Source: CAZDSS01 sp964508185
Lineage (GTDB): Bacteria; Pseudomonadota; Alphaproteobacteria; Sphingomonadales; Govanellaceae
DNA length: 15,356 nt
Direction: 5' to 3'
Assembly: GCA_964508185.1 (NCBI GenBank)
Contig: CAZDSS010000064.1
Location: 1-15,356, forward strand
Position numbers and translations under genes: made by a program. Positions 14,367-15,356 of the stretch are shown here, in pieces. The stretch's first letter is position 1; every line of letters starts with the position of its first letter. Below the pieces are notes generated by a model, which saw only the letters and a program-made list of their open reading frames with translations, was not told the DNA's origin and searched no databases.

Positions 14367-14918
14367 TCAACGGGCGGCCAGTTCCCGCTCGATGCGCGTG
14401 ACGATGATCGGATCATCGGGCGCCACGTCCGGCGCGAAGCGGGCGACCACATCGCCGTCGCCGTTGACGAGAAATTTCTCGAAATTCCATAGGATTCCCG
14501 GCGCGGGATTGGGCTCGATCCCGAATTCCCGAAGCTTGGCGCGGAAATCCGTGCCGGGCTTCGCCTCCGCCTCGGGCCGCGCCGCCGTGAGCGCGGCATA
14601 GAGCGGATGCTGCCCCTCCCCCGTCACCGCGATCTTGGAGAACATGGGGAAGGTGACGTTGTAGCTCAGTTCGCAGAACTGCTTGATCTCCGCATCCGTC
14701 CCCGGCTCCTGCCCGGCAAAGTCGTTGGCCGGGAATCCGAGCACGGCGAAGCCGCGGTCGCGGAACCGGTCATGGAGCGCCTGCAGCGCCGCATATTGCG
14801 GGGTGAGGCCGCATTTGGAGGCGACGTTCACGACGAGCGCCAGCTTGAAGCCGTAGTCGGCAAGACGCGCCTCGCCGCCGTCGATGGTCTTGAGGGGGAT
14901 GTTCTGGATATCGGCCAT
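14367..14918 (-). CDS. Glutathione peroxidase family protein (BtuE-like, probably thioredoxin-dependent)
   Basis: Thiol peroxidase of 183 residues that reduces hydrogen peroxide or organic hydroperoxides. The peroxidatic residue is Cys36 (not selenocysteine) in NVASKCGLTPQY. Trp144 and Asn145 in ILWNFEKFLV complete the usual active site. The second motif reads FPANDFAGQEPG (63-73 region) instead of the more common FPCNQFGGQEPG, so the glutamine of the catalytic set is Asp66. Cys82, in FCELSYNVTFPMFSKI, sits where thioredoxin-dependent members carry the resolving cysteine. Overall it resembles E. coli BtuE, including HPLYAAL and the long insertion before WNFEKF. The ATG at 14916-14918 follows GGGAGA with seven bases of spacing. 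The frame is open further upstream to 15035, but that part has no family similarity. No signal peptide, so cytoplasmic. Confidence 0.92.
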   Translation of the reverse strand: MADIQNIPLKTIDGGEARLADYGFKLALVVNVASKCGLTPQYAALQALHDRFRDRGFAVLGFPANDFAGQEPGTDAEIKQFCELSYNVTFPMFSKIAVTGEGQHPLYAALTAARPEAEAKPGTDFRAKLREFGIEPNPAPGILWNFEKFLVNGDGDVVARFAPDVAPDDPIIVTRIERELAAR

Positions 14919-15078
14919 CTCGTGTTCTCCCGAGGAATGAGGATTTCCCGCCCATGGTTGCATGAAAGCGCGCTTCCCGTCCATCCGGGGGCGGGTGCGC
15001 CGCCGCCACGCGAATGCCGGCCGCGCCGCATCCATGGCGGCGGGCCGGCAATGCAGGGATCGCTCTTTCCGGGCGCTG

Positions 15079-15356
15079 TTACTTGTCCAGCGACTTCCAG
15101 TCGCGGGTCACGAGCGTTTCCTGGATGGCGGTGCGGGTCTCAAGCAGGCCGTTCCGGATCCAGTGCCAGGTGCGGCAGCGATTCTTGCCGTCGTCCGACA
15201 GCTGGATCATCTCGTAGAGATAGAGATTGGGATCGCCCACGCGCTGCCAATAGAGCATGACGGTGCGGTTGTATTCATCAAGCGCCACCTCCGCAGCCCA
15301 GCCCTTGATGAGCTCGTTGTCCCACCACACGCGCTTGTTCTCGTAACGCGCCGGGA
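15079..15356 (-). CDS. Unrecognised protein, C-terminal 91 residues (5' end outside window)
   Basis: The frame runs from the window end to a TAA at 15079-15081. The visible part begins PARYENKRVWWDNELIKGW and ends TRDWKSLDK. It is unusually rich in Trp and Tyr (six Trp and five Tyr), with short alternating hydrophobic stretches such as RTVMLYWQRV and LYLYEMIQL that suggest beta-strands. This could be a lipocalin- or DUF1579-like barrel, but I cannot confirm a family. A GTG at 15328-15330 is in frame, but coding similarity in composition continues upstream of it, so I treat the gene as truncated by the window. It lies 160 bases upstream of the peroxidase on the same strand. Confidence 0.7.
   Translation of the reverse strand, partial: PARYENKRVWWDNELIKGWAAEVALDEYNRTVMLYWQRVGDPNLYLYEMIQLSDDGKNRCRTWHWIRNGLLETRTAIQETLVTRDWKSLDK

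Noticed and set aside
14919..15035. N-terminal extension of the glutathione peroxidase
   Set aside because: Arg/Pro-rich sequence without family similarity; the ATG at 14918 has the ribosome site and gives the normal family length.

Overview
The window comes from a high-GC Gram-negative bacterium, most likely an alphaproteobacterium. The evidence is a perfect match to the EcfG general-stress promoter consensus, an alphaproteobacterial-style Zur-like palindrome, a two-domain ChrA, a small DUF1328 membrane protein, an OprB-type porin with a signal peptide, and a BtuE-like glutathione peroxidase. No rRNA, tRNA, CRISPR array, insertion sequence or origin is visible. Genes cover nearly the whole window: the longest gene-free stretch is about 220 bases (12917-13136), so no gap exceeds 300 bases.

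Layout. (1) 1-1040, minus: a chromate transporter gene whose 3' end lies outside the window. (2) 1164-1346, plus: a 60-residue DUF1328 membrane protein, possibly stress-regulated. (3) 1352-1888, minus: an Lrp/AsnC regulator, divergent from (4) 2019-8090, plus: a tight five-gene operon for branched-chain amino acid breakdown. This operon encodes leucine dehydrogenase, both E1 subunits of the branched-chain 2-oxoacid dehydrogenase, the lipoyl E2 and the flavoprotein E3. (5) 8146-10260, minus: a 704-residue unrecognised, highly charged protein of clearly lower GC than its neighbours, with a strong intrinsic terminator shared with the operon end. (6) 10424-12916, plus: a 71-residue unrecognised protein behind a perfect EcfG-type promoter, then a membrane hybrid histidine kinase. 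(7) 13137-14309, plus: an OprB-like porin behind an AT-rich region with a near-perfect Zur-type palindrome. (8) 14367-14918, minus: glutathione peroxidase, convergent with the porin. (9) 15079-15356, minus: the C-terminal part of an unrecognised Trp/Tyr-rich protein cut by the window end.

How the genes work together. The operon forms a complete route from Leu/Ile/Val to branched acyl-CoA. The dehydrogenase deaminates the amino acid to the 2-oxoacid. E1 alpha/beta decarboxylates it, E2 carries the acyl group to CoA, and E3 reoxidises the lipoamide. The divergent Lrp-family protein is the natural candidate regulator, as BkdR is in Pseudomonas. The rest of the window looks like metal, oxidative and general-stress functions (ChrA, DUF1328, EcfG-controlled small protein, sensor kinase, Zur-type site, peroxidase) around this metabolic block. 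The least explained elements are the 704-residue protein, the 71-residue protein and the putatively zinc-controlled porin.
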